From assembly GCF_000204195.1 (NCBI RefSeq), contig NZ_AFBG01000018.1, positions 682,001 through 746,000 on the forward strand: DNA of 64,000 nt, given 5' to 3'. Positions 8,211 to 18,414 of the stretch are shown here, in pieces. The stretch comes from Acidovorax radicis N35. GTDB taxonomy: Bacteria; Pseudomonadota; Gammaproteobacteria; Burkholderiales; Burkholderiaceae_C. A program made the translations under genes and the position numbers. A model generated the notes under the pieces. The model was not told the DNA's origin, searched no databases, and saw only the letters and a list, made by a program, of their open reading frames with translations. The stretch's first letter is position 1. Every line of letters starts with the position of its first letter.

Positions 8211-10106
8211 TCAAATTCCGTGGTAGGTGATCTGGCTGTACACAGCGGCCAGGCGCAGGGCCAGGTCGCGCGGACGGTGTACGAGCGCATAGCCCTGCTG
8301 GCCAAAAAGAAAGGGCAGGTAGTCGTGACCTGCGTTGTCGATGGTGATGGCAAAGGGCGTGAGGCCCTGCGCGCGCGCCTCGTGCACCGCGTGGCGCGTG
8401 TCCTCCAGCCCGTAGCGGCCCTCGTACACGTCCAGGTCATTGGGTTTTCCGTCGGTGAGCAGCAGCAGCAAGCGCTGGCGCTCGGGCCGTGCCGCCAGGC
8501 GCGCCGTGGCGTGGCGGATGGCAGCGCCCATGCGCGTGTAGTAGCCCGGCTTGATGGCGCCTACCCGCGAACGGGCCGCGCCTGTCCAGGCTTCGTCAAA
8601 CCCCTTGAGGTGCTGGATGCGCACGTTCTGGCGCCGCACCGAGCTGAAGCCCAGCATCTCGAAAGTGTCTCCTCCGGCCGACAGGGCCTCGCCAAAGACA
8701 TAGAGCGCGTCGCGGATTACGTCCACCACGCGCATAGGCCGACCGGCACCGGCCACGTGCGCGTCGGTGGAGAGTGACAGGTCGGCCAGCAGCAGTGTGG
8801 CCAGGCTGCGCTCGGCGCGCACGCGCCGCTGCCAGACGGCCGGGGACTCGCTGCGCCAGGCGGCTGCGTTTGCGGCGTGGCGTACCCAGGCATCCACGTC
8901 CAGCTCATCGCCGTCGGCCTGGGCGTGCGCGCGCGCGGGTGCCGCGCGCAGTACCTCCAGGCGCCTGCGCACTTGCCGCACGGTGGTGCGCAGCTGTGCA
9001 TCGGGCGTGAACGGGGCGGTATCGCGGGCCACCCTGCATTGCACAGCGCAGTGCGCGGGGCGCAGTGCACCGGCCTTCCAGTCCCACTCGGGCAGGTGCT
9101 CGCCGGGGCCCAGGGCCATATCGTCTGCCGCGGCGCTGGGCAGGTCCAGGTCGAAGCGCACACGCGCAGCCAGGCGGCTGGCATTGCCCGGGTCTTCGGC
9201 GATGGAGAGCACGTCCATGTCGCGCGCGGCTTCCAGCGCGTTGCCGTCGTCGCTATCGTCATCGGCCCGCTGCACCTTGGTGAATTCGCCCCACGAGAAG
9301 ATGGATTCGGCGCGAAAGAACAGCATCAGCGGGGCGGCATGGCGCTCGTCGCGCACCCGCTCGGCCTTGCGACGCGTGCTGTCTTCTGGCGCGGGTGTGG
9401 CGGTACTCCCGGTTGATTGGGGGCCAGGGGGCTGCGCCGGGCGGCGCGGCGCGTCGGCGTCGCTGGTGCCGCAGCTCTCCAGCCAGAGCCAGACTGGGGC
9501 CACCTCGGTGGGCGTGAGGCTGGGTGGCAACAGGGCGCCGGGCGCAAGGCCCTGGTCAAATTCGCCCCGCAGGGCGCGCTGCACCCACGCCTCGGCCTCG
9601 GCGGCCGGGCCGCGCAAGCGGCCGGGCGCCGGGCGCAGCGCCAGCTGGGCCTGCCGCAGTTGCGCGTACACGGATGCCAGGCCCGGGAAGGTTGCCAGCG
9701 TGGCTCGCACTGCGGCGAGGTTGTGGCCCATCCAGCCGCAGCCGTGCAGGGGGGCTGCGCTGTTCCATTGCGAGGCCAGGGCCGCCAGCCAGAGATAGAG
9801 AGATCGATTCAGCGCTTTATCTGGAAATACCGCCACGCTGGGCGGCAGGGCCAGCAGGTCGTGGTGGAACTCCGGCAGGGCGGCGCGCGTGCCGCTGCCG
9901 GCCACGCGTTGCACCCATCCACGCGGCCCGCCGTGGCCGCGCACGGCGGCGGGGCCAATGCGCATGCCGGCCGGCCCGCCGCCGCAGCGTAGCAGCAAGC
10001 CCAGCGGCTTGCGCATCTCGTCCAGAGACACGGCAACCGTGGCGTGGCCAGGCTCGGCCCAGCGGGTGATGAGGCGGTGCCATTGCTGGCCGATCCACTC
10101 TTCCAT
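8211..10106 (-). CDS. norD: Nitric oxide reductase activation protein NorD
   Basis: A 631-residue cytoplasmic protein with a C-terminal von Willebrand A domain. Its MIDAS metal site is visible as DLSLS (around residue 440), with LLLLLTDGKPND further on. NorD works with the AAA+ ATPase NorQ to insert non-haem iron into NorB. The middle is Pro/Arg/Asp-rich and low in conservation. The start MEEWIGQ lies one base after the stop of the upstream iron-sulfur protein gene, so the two are coupled. It closes the norCBQ-X-norD run. Confidence 0.88.
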   Translation of the reverse strand: MEEWIGQQWHRLITRWAEPGHATVAVSLDEMRKPLGLLLRCGGGPAGMRIGPAAVRGHGGPRGWVQRVAGSGTRAALPEFHHDLLALPPSVAVFPDKALNRSLYLWLAALASQWNSAAPLHGCGWMGHNLAAVRATLATFPGLASVYAQLRQAQLALRPAPGRLRGPAAEAEAWVQRALRGEFDQGLAPGALLPPSLTPTEVAPVWLWLESCGTSDADAPRRPAQPPGPQSTGSTATPAPEDSTRRKAERVRDERHAAPLMLFFRAESIFSWGEFTKVQRADDDSDDGNALEAARDMDVLSIAEDPGNASRLAARVRFDLDLPSAAADDMALGPGEHLPEWDWKAGALRPAHCAVQCRVARDTAPFTPDAQLRTTVRQVRRRLEVLRAAPARAHAQADGDELDVDAWVRHAANAAAWRSESPAVWQRRVRAERSLATLLLADLSLSTDAHVAGAGRPMRVVDVIRDALYVFGEALSAGGDTFEMLGFSSVRRQNVRIQHLKGFDEAWTGAARSRVGAIKPGYYTRMGAAIRHATARLAARPERQRLLLLLTDGKPNDLDVYEGRYGLEDTRHAVHEARAQGLTPFAITIDNAGHDYLPFLFGQQGYALVHRPRDLALRLAAVYSQITYHGI

Positions 10107-10107
10107 G

Positions 10108-11208
10108 TCAGTGCTCCGCGGCGTGTGCCGCATGGGATGCCGCGGGGGCGGCGTTGGGCAGCACGGCGGTGTGCTTTTCGCCCCCGGGGGCGGGATGTTT
10201 GGGGTGTGCGGGATACGGCGCCGCAGCCGGTGCGTCCACGGCCTCGGTGCGCCGCGGCCGCAGCGACTCGCGCAGCGCATCGACGCCAATGCTCCACTGC
10301 AGCAAGGGCTCGCGCTGCTGCGCGGCCTGTGACGCCTCACAGGATTGCACGCACAGCCCGCACTGCACGCACGAGAACTTGCGCCGCTTGAACTGGCGCG
10401 GCGGCAGGTGCATGGGGCAGGCGCGGTCGCAGGCATTGCCGTGCGGTGCGTCGCAACTGCGGCAGTGGGCGGGGGTGGCGGGCGCGAGGCCACTGGGCGC
10501 GCTGGGATGGGCGAGCACGCCCTGGCGCCCCACATCCCGGGCAAAACCGACCACCCGGCCGCGCGGATTGGCCATCCACACCAGGCTCTGGAACAGGCCC
10601 ACGGCGCAGCCAAAGCGGCAAAACAGGTGACGGGCCAGCAGAAATTCGGCGCTGAAGACCGCGGTACCGGCAATCAGGAAGCGCAATTGTCCCGGGGTCG
10701 AGGTGCCGCTGACCAGCCGGCCCCAGACATCGGCGGGCGGCAGCAGGTAGGTGAGCAAAGTGATGGCCCACACAAAACCCATCAGCACGGACAGCAGCAC
10801 GAACACCGGCCACCAGCGGCGGTGGGGCGTGAGGCCCTGGCGCGGCGTGGCTTTGCGGTCCCACAGCGACAGGCGCCCGCAGGCCTTTTGCAGCACATGG
10901 TTGAGCAGCTCCACCAGAGAGAAATGCGGGCACAGCCAGCCGCAGTACAGACGCCCGTAGCGCCACGCCATGGCCAGAAAGCCGCCCACCAGCATGATGG
11001 CCGGGAGCAGCGCACGCACAAAGAGCCGCCAGGTCATTTCGCCCGGCCCGATCAGCCCTTGGCGGAAGTCGTCGATCCCCAGGCTCCAACGCTGGCCCAG
11101 CGCCCACAGCTGGACCTCGGTGATATCAAGGCGCAGCAGGTTCAGCGCGGGTGCGAGCAGAAACAGCGCGAAGAAGGCGATCTGGAACGTGCGTCGCTGG
11201 CGTTGCAT
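10108..11208 (-). CDS. Membrane 4Fe-4S protein (CcoG/NosR/NapH-like) within the nor operon
   Basis: A 366-residue integral membrane protein with about five helices. It has two CxxxC motifs next to helices (YCGWLCP, Cys89/93; FCRFGCA, Cys197/201) and a C-terminal double 4Fe-4S domain. The first cluster is Cys249, 252, 260 and 264; the second is Cys280, 283, 286 and 290. This matches the polyferredoxin membrane family that includes NapH, the C-terminal part of NosR, and CcoG. No flavin domain is seen. It sits between norQ and norD with one base to norD, so it is co-expressed with NO reductase. The Ala/His/Pro-rich tail after residue 330 is unusual. Role in electron or metal delivery to Nor is inferred. 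Confidence 0.75.
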   Translation of the reverse strand: MQRQRRTFQIAFFALFLLAPALNLLRLDITEVQLWALGQRWSLGIDDFRQGLIGPGEMTWRLFVRALLPAIMLVGGFLAMAWRYGRLYCGWLCPHFSLVELLNHVLQKACGRLSLWDRKATPRQGLTPHRRWWPVFVLLSVLMGFVWAITLLTYLLPPADVWGRLVSGTSTPGQLRFLIAGTAVFSAEFLLARHLFCRFGCAVGLFQSLVWMANPRGRVVGFARDVGRQGVLAHPSAPSGLAPATPAHCRSCDAPHGNACDRACPMHLPPRQFKRRKFSCVQCGLCVQSCEASQAAQQREPLLQWSIGVDALRESLRPRRTEAVDAPAAAPYPAHPKHPAPGGEKHTAVLPNAAPAASHAAHAAEH

Positions 11209-11233
11209 GGGGCGCAGACATGGACCGGCGGCC

Positions 11234-12043
11234 CTAGCCCAGCAGGGCCTGGACGACCTCGCCCAGGGCCGCAGCCGTGTCGGCATCGTCCGTGAGGGCA
11301 TCCACGATGGCCGCGCGGCACGCGGCCGCCAGCGGCACGCCCGAGACGGCCAGGCGTGCAGCCATCACCAGCAGCCGGGTGCTGGCGGTTTCTTCCAGGT
11401 CCTGGTCGGTCAACTGGCGCAGGGCGGTGCCCAGGCGCACCAGCGTGGCCGCCAGGTGGGGGCTTGCGCCCGCCTCGGTGCGCAGGATGGCTTCTTCGAC
11501 CGCTGGAGCGGGGTAGCCCAGGTTGAGCGCCACGAAGCGCTGGCGGGTGCTGGGCTTGAGGCTCTTGAGCAGGCTCTGGTAGCCGGGGTTGTACGAGATC
11601 ACCAGCATGAACTCGGGCGGCGCGGCCAGCTGTTCGCCGGTGCGCTCGATGGGCAGCACGCGCCGGTCGTCTGCCAGCGGGTGCAGCACCACGGTGGTGT
11701 CCTTGCGCGCTTCCACCACCTCGTCCAGGTAGCAGATCGCGCCCTGGCGCACCGCGCGTGCCAGGGGGCCGTCGGCCCAGACTGTGCCCTCTGCGCTCAG
11801 CAGGTGGCGGCCTACCAGGTCGGCGGCGGCCAGGTCGTCGTGGCAGCTCACCGTGATGAGGGGCCGCCCCAGGCGGGCGGCCATGTGCTTCACAAAGCGC
11901 GTCTTGCCACAGCCCGTGGGGCCCTTGATGAGCAGCGGAAGGCGCTGCCGCCAGGCATGTTCGAACAGTGCGGCCTCATTGCCCTGCTCTGCGTAGAAGG
12001 GCAGGGCCGCGGAGGCGATGCGGTGCAGTTCGCTGTGGTCCAT
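11234..12043 (-). CDS. norQ: AAA+ ATPase NorQ (CbbQ/NirQ/NorQ family)
   Basis: A 269-residue MoxR-type ATPase that partners with NorD to activate nitric oxide reductase. Walker A is GPTGCGKT at residues 41-48, Walker B is ICYLDEV near 103-109, and the DDLAAADLVGRHLL segment after Walker A is typical of the CbbQ/NorQ group. The C-terminal CbbQ_C-type domain follows. It is 19 bases downstream of norB and 25 bases upstream of the iron-sulfur protein gene on the same strand. Confidence 0.92.
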   Translation of the reverse strand: MDHSELHRIASAALPFYAEQGNEAALFEHAWRQRLPLLIKGPTGCGKTRFVKHMAARLGRPLITVSCHDDLAAADLVGRHLLSAEGTVWADGPLARAVRQGAICYLDEVVEARKDTTVVLHPLADDRRVLPIERTGEQLAAPPEFMLVISYNPGYQSLLKSLKPSTRQRFVALNLGYPAPAVEEAILRTEAGASPHLAATLVRLGTALRQLTDQDLEETASTRLLVMAARLAVSGVPLAAACRAAIVDALTDDADTAAALGEVVQALLG

Positions 12044-12062
12044 GGGGTTTTCCTTGCGCGGC

Positions 12063-13514
<1,452 letters not shown>

Positions 13515-13949
13515 TCAGCCTTCGATGTTGGGTGGCCACTTCTCGGTGTTGATCTCGCCCGTCCACTTGAGGAACTCGACGAGCTCATCGAGCTGCTGGT
13601 CAGTGAGGTTGAATTGCGGCATCTGGCGGCGGTGTGCCACGCCGGTGGGCTGGACCTTCATCCACACCTTGATGAAGTCGCCGCCCCGGCGCTTGTAGAC
13701 GTTGCCTAGCTCGGGTGCGAAGTACGCGCCCTCGCCCAGCAGGGTGTGGCAGCCGATGCAATTGCGGGTCTCCCAGATCTTCTTGCCTGCCACCACAGCC
13801 GGGGTGATGGCCTGGGCGTTGGAGCGCTCGGGGATGCGGCGCTCGCTGTCGAACACAATGGCGGCAAACAGCAGGGCGAAGAACACAGTGCCCCCGTAGA
13901 ACATGTTGCGGGCCATCTGTTTGGTGAACCCGCTGTGTGATTGGCTCAT
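13515..13949 (-). CDS. norC: Nitric oxide reductase cytochrome c subunit NorC
   Basis: A 144-residue membrane-anchored cytochrome c that feeds electrons to NorB. There is a single N-terminal helix (about 14-32), then the haem motif CIGCH (Cys64, Cys67, His68) and the likely axial Met110 in RRQMPQF. GEGAYFAPELGNVYKRRG is a NorC signature. It is the first gene of norCBQ-X-norD. A Dnr-type inverted repeat is centred 64 bases upstream of the ATG, giving a leader of about 22 bases if it acts at -41.5. Confidence 0.95.
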   Translation of the reverse strand: MSQSHSGFTKQMARNMFYGGTVFFALLFAAIVFDSERRIPERSNAQAITPAVVAGKKIWETRNCIGCHTLLGEGAYFAPELGNVYKRRGGDFIKVWMKVQPTGVAHRRQMPQFNLTDQQLDELVEFLKWTGEINTEKWPPNIEG

Positions 13950-14006
13950 TCGAAGCCCTCCTTGAAATGGACGGCTATATCCTCCCAATTTGCTCGGCTT
14001 TTTTCC

Positions 14007-14020
14007 TTGAACCGGTTCAA
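14007..14020. promoter_or_regulatory. Dnr/FNR-type operator upstream of norC
   Basis: TTGAACCGGTTCAA lies at the centre of a perfect 18-base palindrome (14005-14022). It fits the FNR/Dnr spacing TTGAN-N4-NTCAA and sits where a class II activator would drive norC. It matches the site between nirS and nirE at all but one of its 14 positions. Confidence 0.85.
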
Positions 14021-14065
14021 GGAATGCGCAGCTGCCCCCGGGTTTTTTGCGCGGAGTTTTTGAGC

Positions 14066-14119
14066 AAAAATGGCCCCGCACGCTTGTGCGGAAAGCGCAA
14101 GCAGCTATTGATTTGATAG
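14066..14119 (+). repeat. Dispersed repeat family A, copy 1
   Basis: Reads AAAAATGGCC, then GCACGCTTGTGCGG, AAGCGCAAGCAGCTAT and TTGATAG. The same order of blocks (TTGGCC, GCGCTT, AAGCGC, AGCTAT, GATAGC) recurs at 32.1, 39.4, 50.9, 53.5 and 61.3 kb. Here it lies between the norF-like gene and the norC operator. Confidence 0.7.
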
Positions 14120-14142
14120 TGGATGGCGAAGGCGGTGGCAGG

Positions 14143-14415
14143 CTACCGCGGCCAGAGCGTCACCACTAGCACCAGCAGCACCACGGCGGCCAGCCAGCCC
14201 AGCAGCAGGCGGCGCCACAGCGCCGGGGCACGGCGCAGTTCCATGTAGTCCAGGATGATGAGGCAGCCCTTGGCAGCGGCCAGGGCCAGCACCAGCACGG
14301 CCGCGCCGGTGCCCAGGCCTTGCGCACCCGCGTGCTCGCCCAGCCAGGCGGTGATGGCCGTGGCGGCCAGCAGGGCGATCCAGATGGCGTTGATGCGGTG
14401 GTGCGGGTGTTTCAT
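14143..14415 (-). CDS. norF: Small cytochrome oxidase subunit IV-like membrane protein (NorF-like)
   Basis: A 90-residue protein with three hydrophobic helices (about 9-24, 36-56, 68-86) and a short loop LDYMELRRAPALWRR, typical of the prokaryotic COX subunit IV family that includes NorF. NorF-type proteins support NO-reductase activity but are not catalytic. It starts 8 bases after the norE-like gene and is the last gene of the nir-norEF run. The symbol follows position next to norE; direct sequence proof is limited because the family is short and variable. Confidence 0.65.
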   Translation of the reverse strand: MKHPHHRINAIWIALLAATAITAWLGEHAGAQGLGTGAAVLVLALAAAKGCLIILDYMELRRAPALWRRLLLGWLAAVVLLVLVVTLWPR

Positions 14416-14423
14416 GCAGACCT

Positions 14424-15011
14424 TTATCGCAGCACGTAGACCAGCGGGAACAGCACCATCCACAGCAGGTCCACCATGTGCCAGAAAACCGCACCCGTCT
14501 CCAGCGCATGGCAACCGTGCGGCCCGTAGGCGCCGCGCCGCGTGGGCCCCCACAGCACCGCAAAGATGATGCAGCCCACGGCCGCGTGCAGAAAGTGAAA
14601 GCCCGTGAGCATCACGTACAGCAGGTAGAACGTGTTCTCGGCCACGTCGATGCCCTCGCGCCACTTGTGCGCGTACTCCAGACTCTTGAGCAGCAGAAAG
14701 CCGCAGCCGCAGGCCAGCGCGCCCAGCAGCCAGCGCGCGCCCTGGGCAGAGCAGCCGTTGCGCGCGGTGTGCACGCTGCGCGCCGCACACCAGCTGGCGG
14801 ACACCAGCAGCACGGTGTTGGCCGCGCCGGTGGAAAGGTCCAGCGTGGCCTGGCCGGCCGCGAACAGACCCGGTTCGCGCAGCCGCGCAAAGGCAAACGC
14901 GGCGAAAAGGATACCGAAGGTGAGCAGCTCGGCCAGCACCAGCAGCCACACCACCAGGTCGCCCACCAGGCGAGGCGATGTCGGCGGGTGGGCCGCCTGG
15001 GCCGGGGGCAT
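14424..15011 (-). CDS. norE: Cytochrome oxidase subunit III-like protein NorE
   Basis: A 195-residue protein with five hydrophobic helices, the heme-copper oxidase subunit III fold without catalytic metals. Key segments are GDLVVWLLVLAELLTFG (first helix), LLLKSLEYAHKW, MLTGFHFLHAAVG and ALETGAVFWHMVDLLWMVLFPLVY at the end. This length and pattern match NorE, an accessory protein of NO reductase. The start MPPAQAAHPP is chosen because the first helix lies 15-20 residues later; it begins 11 bases after nirN. Confidence 0.8.
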   Translation of the reverse strand: MPPAQAAHPPTSPRLVGDLVVWLLVLAELLTFGILFAAFAFARLREPGLFAAGQATLDLSTGAANTVLLVSASWCAARSVHTARNGCSAQGARWLLGALACGCGFLLLKSLEYAHKWREGIDVAENTFYLLYVMLTGFHFLHAAVGCIIFAVLWGPTRRGAYGPHGCHALETGAVFWHMVDLLWMVLFPLVYVLR

Positions 15012-15022
15012 CGCAGTGCTGC

Positions 15023-16699
15023 TCAATGCGAAGTCCCTTCCGATCGCGTGATCTTGTTCCACACGTTGTACTTGCCCACGGGCTTGCTCATGGGCAGGCG
15101 CTTGACCTCCCTGAACGTGGCGGCGTCGTACACGATGAGGGCGCCCTGCATCTCCCACAGGCTGGCCAGCGCCAGGCGGCCGTCGCGGGTGAACTCGATG
15201 TGCGCCAGGGTCTTGCCGGGCTCGCGCACCGTGGCCACGGGCTGCAGCGTGGCCTTGTCGATGATGGTGAGGGTGTCCCTGGCGGTGGCGCTCATCATCG
15301 AGTCCGTCCAGGCATAGGGCGTGTTCTCGTGGCTGCGCATGAAGAAGCCCGGCCCCGGTGTGGGGATGCTGGCCACGGGCTTCCAGGTCTTCATGTCGAT
15401 CACGTCGATGCTGCCGCCCTGCAGGTTGGGCGAGGCCAGCACCGTGGTGCCCTGCCAGGCGAAGGTGATGCCCGAGCCCAGGTGCGGCATGCCTGCAATC
15501 GGCAGGTCGGCGATCTTGCGGCGCACGTCCAGGTTCACCACCTGGGCGGTGGCGGGGTCGGTGCCGGCCTTGCCGTCCGGGGCAGCCGTCTTGGGGCGCG
15601 TGGCGCCCAGCACGTGGCGGTAGCTCTGGTCGAAGAAGAAGTCGTCCAGCGGTTCATCCAGCGGCGTGCGGCGTACGCCCAGGTAGCCGGGCTTCGCAAT
15701 GGCCTCGCCCATCTTGTAGTCGTGCACCAGGCCGTCGTGGATGGGCGGTGCCTCTGGGTCGTACGAAATCTCCCAGATCTCCGGGATGTCCTTGAGCGCC
15801 ACGACAAAGCTCTTGCGCGGCGCGGCGTCGTACACGGCCGAGACGCGCGAGCTGCTTTTACCGTCCAGCGTGCGCGCGTCGTAGGTGCGCACCAACTGCA
15901 GGTCGCTGTCGAACAGGGCCAGCGTGTGCGGCAGGTAGTTGGCGGCCATCACCCAGCGGCCGTCGCCGCTCACCGCCACGTTGCGCATGTTCAGCCCGGC
16001 ACGCACTTCGTCCACCACGCGCAGGCGGTACAGGTCGTACTTGGTGATCCAGCCGTCGCGCGAGCCGAAGTACACGTAGCGGCCGTCCGGCGAGAATTTG
16101 GGGCCGCCGTGCAGCGCAAAGCGGCTGGCAAAGCGGGTGATGACTTCCAGGCGGTCGCCGTCGAGCAGGCTCACATGGTGGTCGCCACCTTCCACCACCA
16201 CGAAGAGGTTCATCGGGTCCGCCTGCCACGTTGGCGTAGCGGGCTCGCCCGCTGGCGCGGGATGGAATTCGCGCGATGCGCGGATGTTGTCCTCCGTCCA
16301 GCGCGGTGCGGGCACCACGGGGGTACGGATGAACGCGCTCAGCGCCTGGATTTCGGCAGGCGAGAGCGTGCCGGCAAAACCGGGCATCTGCGTGGCCGTG
16401 CGACCGCTGGTGATGACCCGCAGGGCTTCTGCGGTCGGCAGGCGGGCCAGGCTCTCGGGCAGCAGGGCTGGGCCCATGGCGCCAGTGCGCTGGGTTCCGT
16501 GGCAGCTAGCGCAGTGGGTGGCGAAGAGGCTGGCGGCGCTGGGGCTCGTGCTGGCGGTGGCGCTCGTGCTGGTGCTGTTTTGCTGGGCCATAGCCAGGTC
16601 CCAGCCCATCCAGAAAAGGCCAGCTACCAGGGTGGCACGGGCGGCATCGGCCAGCCACGCGCGCCAACGGTGCGGTGTAAGGACAGGGATGTCAGGCAT
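15023..16699 (-). CDS. nirN: Cytochrome c/d1-domain protein NirN (haem d1 maturation)
   Basis: A 558-residue periplasmic protein. A signal-like hydrophobic N-terminus (to about 38) leads into a cytochrome c domain with CASCH (Cys63, Cys66, His67). An eight-bladed propeller of the cd1 type then begins near residue 145. NirN oxidises dihydro-d1 to finish haem d1. It is distinguished from nirS at 21.9 kb by position at the end of the nir run, and by lacking the long NirS-type N-terminus and the typical NirS segment [14 protein letters not shown]. Its start overlaps the nirJ end by eight bases. Confidence 0.85.
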   Translation of the reverse strand: MPDIPVLTPHRWRAWLADAARATLVAGLFWMGWDLAMAQQNSTSTSATASTSPSAASLFATHCASCHGTQRTGAMGPALLPESLARLPTAEALRVITSGRTATQMPGFAGTLSPAEIQALSAFIRTPVVPAPRWTEDNIRASREFHPAPAGEPATPTWQADPMNLFVVVEGGDHHVSLLDGDRLEVITRFASRFALHGGPKFSPDGRYVYFGSRDGWITKYDLYRLRVVDEVRAGLNMRNVAVSGDGRWVMAANYLPHTLALFDSDLQLVRTYDARTLDGKSSSRVSAVYDAAPRKSFVVALKDIPEIWEISYDPEAPPIHDGLVHDYKMGEAIAKPGYLGVRRTPLDEPLDDFFFDQSYRHVLGATRPKTAAPDGKAGTDPATAQVVNLDVRRKIADLPIAGMPHLGSGITFAWQGTTVLASPNLQGGSIDVIDMKTWKPVASIPTPGPGFFMRSHENTPYAWTDSMMSATARDTLTIIDKATLQPVATVREPGKTLAHIEFTRDGRLALASLWEMQGALIVYDAATFREVKRLPMSKPVGKYNVWNKITRSEGTSH

Positions 16700-17930
16700 G
16701 GGCTTGCTCCCGGATGGGAATGGTGATGCGTTGGCGCGGGCCGTGCGGCGCGCTGCCTGCTGCGGCCACTGCACCGATCTCTTCGTCTTCCAGATAGCAG
16801 CCCGGGTCCTCGGCCCAGGCGTTGCCGGTGAGCTGTTGGGCGCGCACCCGGGTGTTGCCGCCGCACAGTAGCAGGTAGTGGCACTGCGCGCAGCGGCCCT
16901 GCACGGGGCGCGGTTGCTGCTTGAGCCCGGCCATCAGCGGGTCGGAGGTATCGCTCCAGATGGCCGAAAAGGGCCGCTCGCGCACATTGCCCAGCGTGTG
17001 GTGCCACCACATGGTGTCGGGGTGCACCTGGCCCAGGTTGTCGATGTTGGCCACGTTCAGGCCGCTGGCGTTGCCGCCCCAGGCGGCCAGGCGCTGCGCG
17101 AGCAGCGGTGCCCAGCGCGGCAGGTGCATTTGCGCCCATTGCAGCAGGAAGGGGCCATCGGCATCGTTGTTGCCGGTCACGTACTCCTCGGCCAGGCCTG
17201 TTTGTGCTGCGTGCCAGGCTCGGTCGAACAGCAGCGTGAGCGCATCGCGTGTGGCCTGGAACTGGGCGTCCTTGCCCCGGTGGATGTTGCCGCGCCCGGC
17301 GTAGTTCAGGTGCGAGAAATAGAACTTGTCGACCTGCTCTGCGCGCATCAGGGCCAGCAGCGCGGGCAGATCATGTGCGTTCATCGCGGTCATGGTGAAG
17401 CGCATGCCTACCTTCACACCCCGCTCGCGCAGCAGCTTCAGCGCGTTCAGGCTCAGGTCGAACGCGCCCTGCATGCGCCGGAAGCGGTCATGGGTGTCGC
17501 GCAGTCCGTCGAGGCTGATGCCCACATAGTCAAAGCCCTGGGCGGCGATGCGGTCGGCCATGGGTGCGTCGATCAGCGTGCCGTTGGTGGACAGGCCGGT
17601 GTAGAACCCCAGGTCCCGCGCGCGGGCGGCAATGTCGAACAGGTCCGGGCGCATCAGCGGCTCGCCACCGGAGAGGATGAGCACGGGCACGCCATAGGCG
17701 CGCAGGTCGTCCATCACACCGAACACCTCGTCGCGCGAGAGTTCACCCGCGTAGTCGTGGTCGGCCGACAGCGCGTAGCAGTGCTTGCAGGTGAGGTTGC
17801 AGCGGCGAATCAGGTTCCAGATCACGACGGGCCCCTGCGGGCCTTTCTGCGGGCGGCTGCGCACGGCCGGGTAGGCGCCCGCCGCCTCGGCGGCGGCGAG
17901 CTCACGCATGTATTGGCTAATCCTGAACAT
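16692..17930 (-). CDS. nirJ: Radical SAM haem d1 biosynthesis protein NirJ
   Basis: A 412-residue radical SAM enzyme that installs the oxo groups of haem d1 by removing propionate side chains. The SAM cluster motif is CNLTCKHC (Cys44, Cys48, Cys51), and LILSGGEPLMRPDL and STNGTLI follow as in SPASM-type enzymes. A second cysteine set lies near the C-terminus (CAQCHYLLLCGGNTR and DPGC), suggesting an auxiliary 4Fe-4S cluster. Its start overlaps the nirH end by 14 bases, and its end overlaps nirN, as expected for a tight biosynthetic operon. Confidence 0.92.
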   Translation of the reverse strand: MFRISQYMRELAAAEAAGAYPAVRSRPQKGPQGPVVIWNLIRRCNLTCKHCYALSADHDYAGELSRDEVFGVMDDLRAYGVPVLILSGGEPLMRPDLFDIAARARDLGFYTGLSTNGTLIDAPMADRIAAQGFDYVGISLDGLRDTHDRFRRMQGAFDLSLNALKLLRERGVKVGMRFTMTAMNAHDLPALLALMRAEQVDKFYFSHLNYAGRGNIHRGKDAQFQATRDALTLLFDRAWHAAQTGLAEEYVTGNNDADGPFLLQWAQMHLPRWAPLLAQRLAAWGGNASGLNVANIDNLGQVHPDTMWWHHTLGNVRERPFSAIWSDTSDPLMAGLKQQPRPVQGRCAQCHYLLLCGGNTRVRAQQLTGNAWAEDPGCYLEDEEIGAVAAAGSAPHGPRQRITIPIREQAHA

Positions 17931-18414
17931 CGTTGGTGCCTTTCAAGCGCAGGCCGGCTTTTTTGAGAATGGCCGTGGAGTACAGGATGTCGTGTGCACG
18001 GCACGCTGGGCCCAGCAGCGCGGCCACCACATCGGCCTGGCGCTCGACCTCATCGCGCGTGCGGCCGTGCAGCATGGCGAACAGGTTGTAGGGCCAGTCG
18101 GGCAGGTGGCGGGTGCGGCGGTAGCAGTGGCTCACGCCATTGAGCCGGGCGATCTGGGTGGCCAGTGCATCCACCTGGCGGTCGTCCACGTCCCACACGC
18201 TCATGCCGTTGGCGGTAAAGCCCAGGCGGTAGTGGTTGGGCACGGCGCCGATGCGGCGCACCAGGCCCTCGTCCAGCATGGAGGCAAGGCGCTCTCGCAC
18301 CTGTTCGCCGCTCACGCCCAGCAGGGCACCCACGGCCTCGTAGGGGCGGGCCACCAGCGGCAGGCCACCCTGCACAGCGGCGATGAGGGTGCGGTCGAAG
18401 GCATCAAGGGCCAT
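17917..18414 (-). CDS. nirH: Siroheme decarboxylase subunit NirH
   Basis: A 165-residue AsnC/Lrp-like protein of the NirDLGH group, which decarboxylates siroheme to didecarboxysiroheme in haem d1 synthesis. The N-terminal winged helix (LPLVARPYEAVGALLG) and the later GVSHCYRRTRHLPDWPYNLFAMLHGR segment are typical; the latter carries the conserved active-site His/Tyr/Arg region. It is placed between nirG and nirJ as in the Pseudomonas nirFDLGHJ order, and overlaps both neighbours. Confidence 0.88.
   Translation of the reverse strand: MALDAFDRTLIAAVQGGLPLVARPYEAVGALLGVSGEQVRERLASMLDEGLVRRIGAVPNHYRLGFTANGMSVWDVDDRQVDALATQIARLNGVSHCYRRTRHLPDWPYNLFAMLHGRTRDEVERQADVVAALLGPACRAHDILYSTAILKKAGLRLKGTNDVQD

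Noticed and set aside
14076-14091. Hairpin CCGCAC-GCTT-GTGCGG as terminator of the nir-norEF run
   Set aside because: The stem is the central part of a family A repeat, and the T run is several bases away, so I list it as repeat rather than terminator.
15023-16699. Second copy of nirS
   Set aside because: It has a c-haem and d1-type propeller but lies at the end of the d1 biosynthesis genes and lacks NirS-specific N-terminal sequence; NirN fits better.
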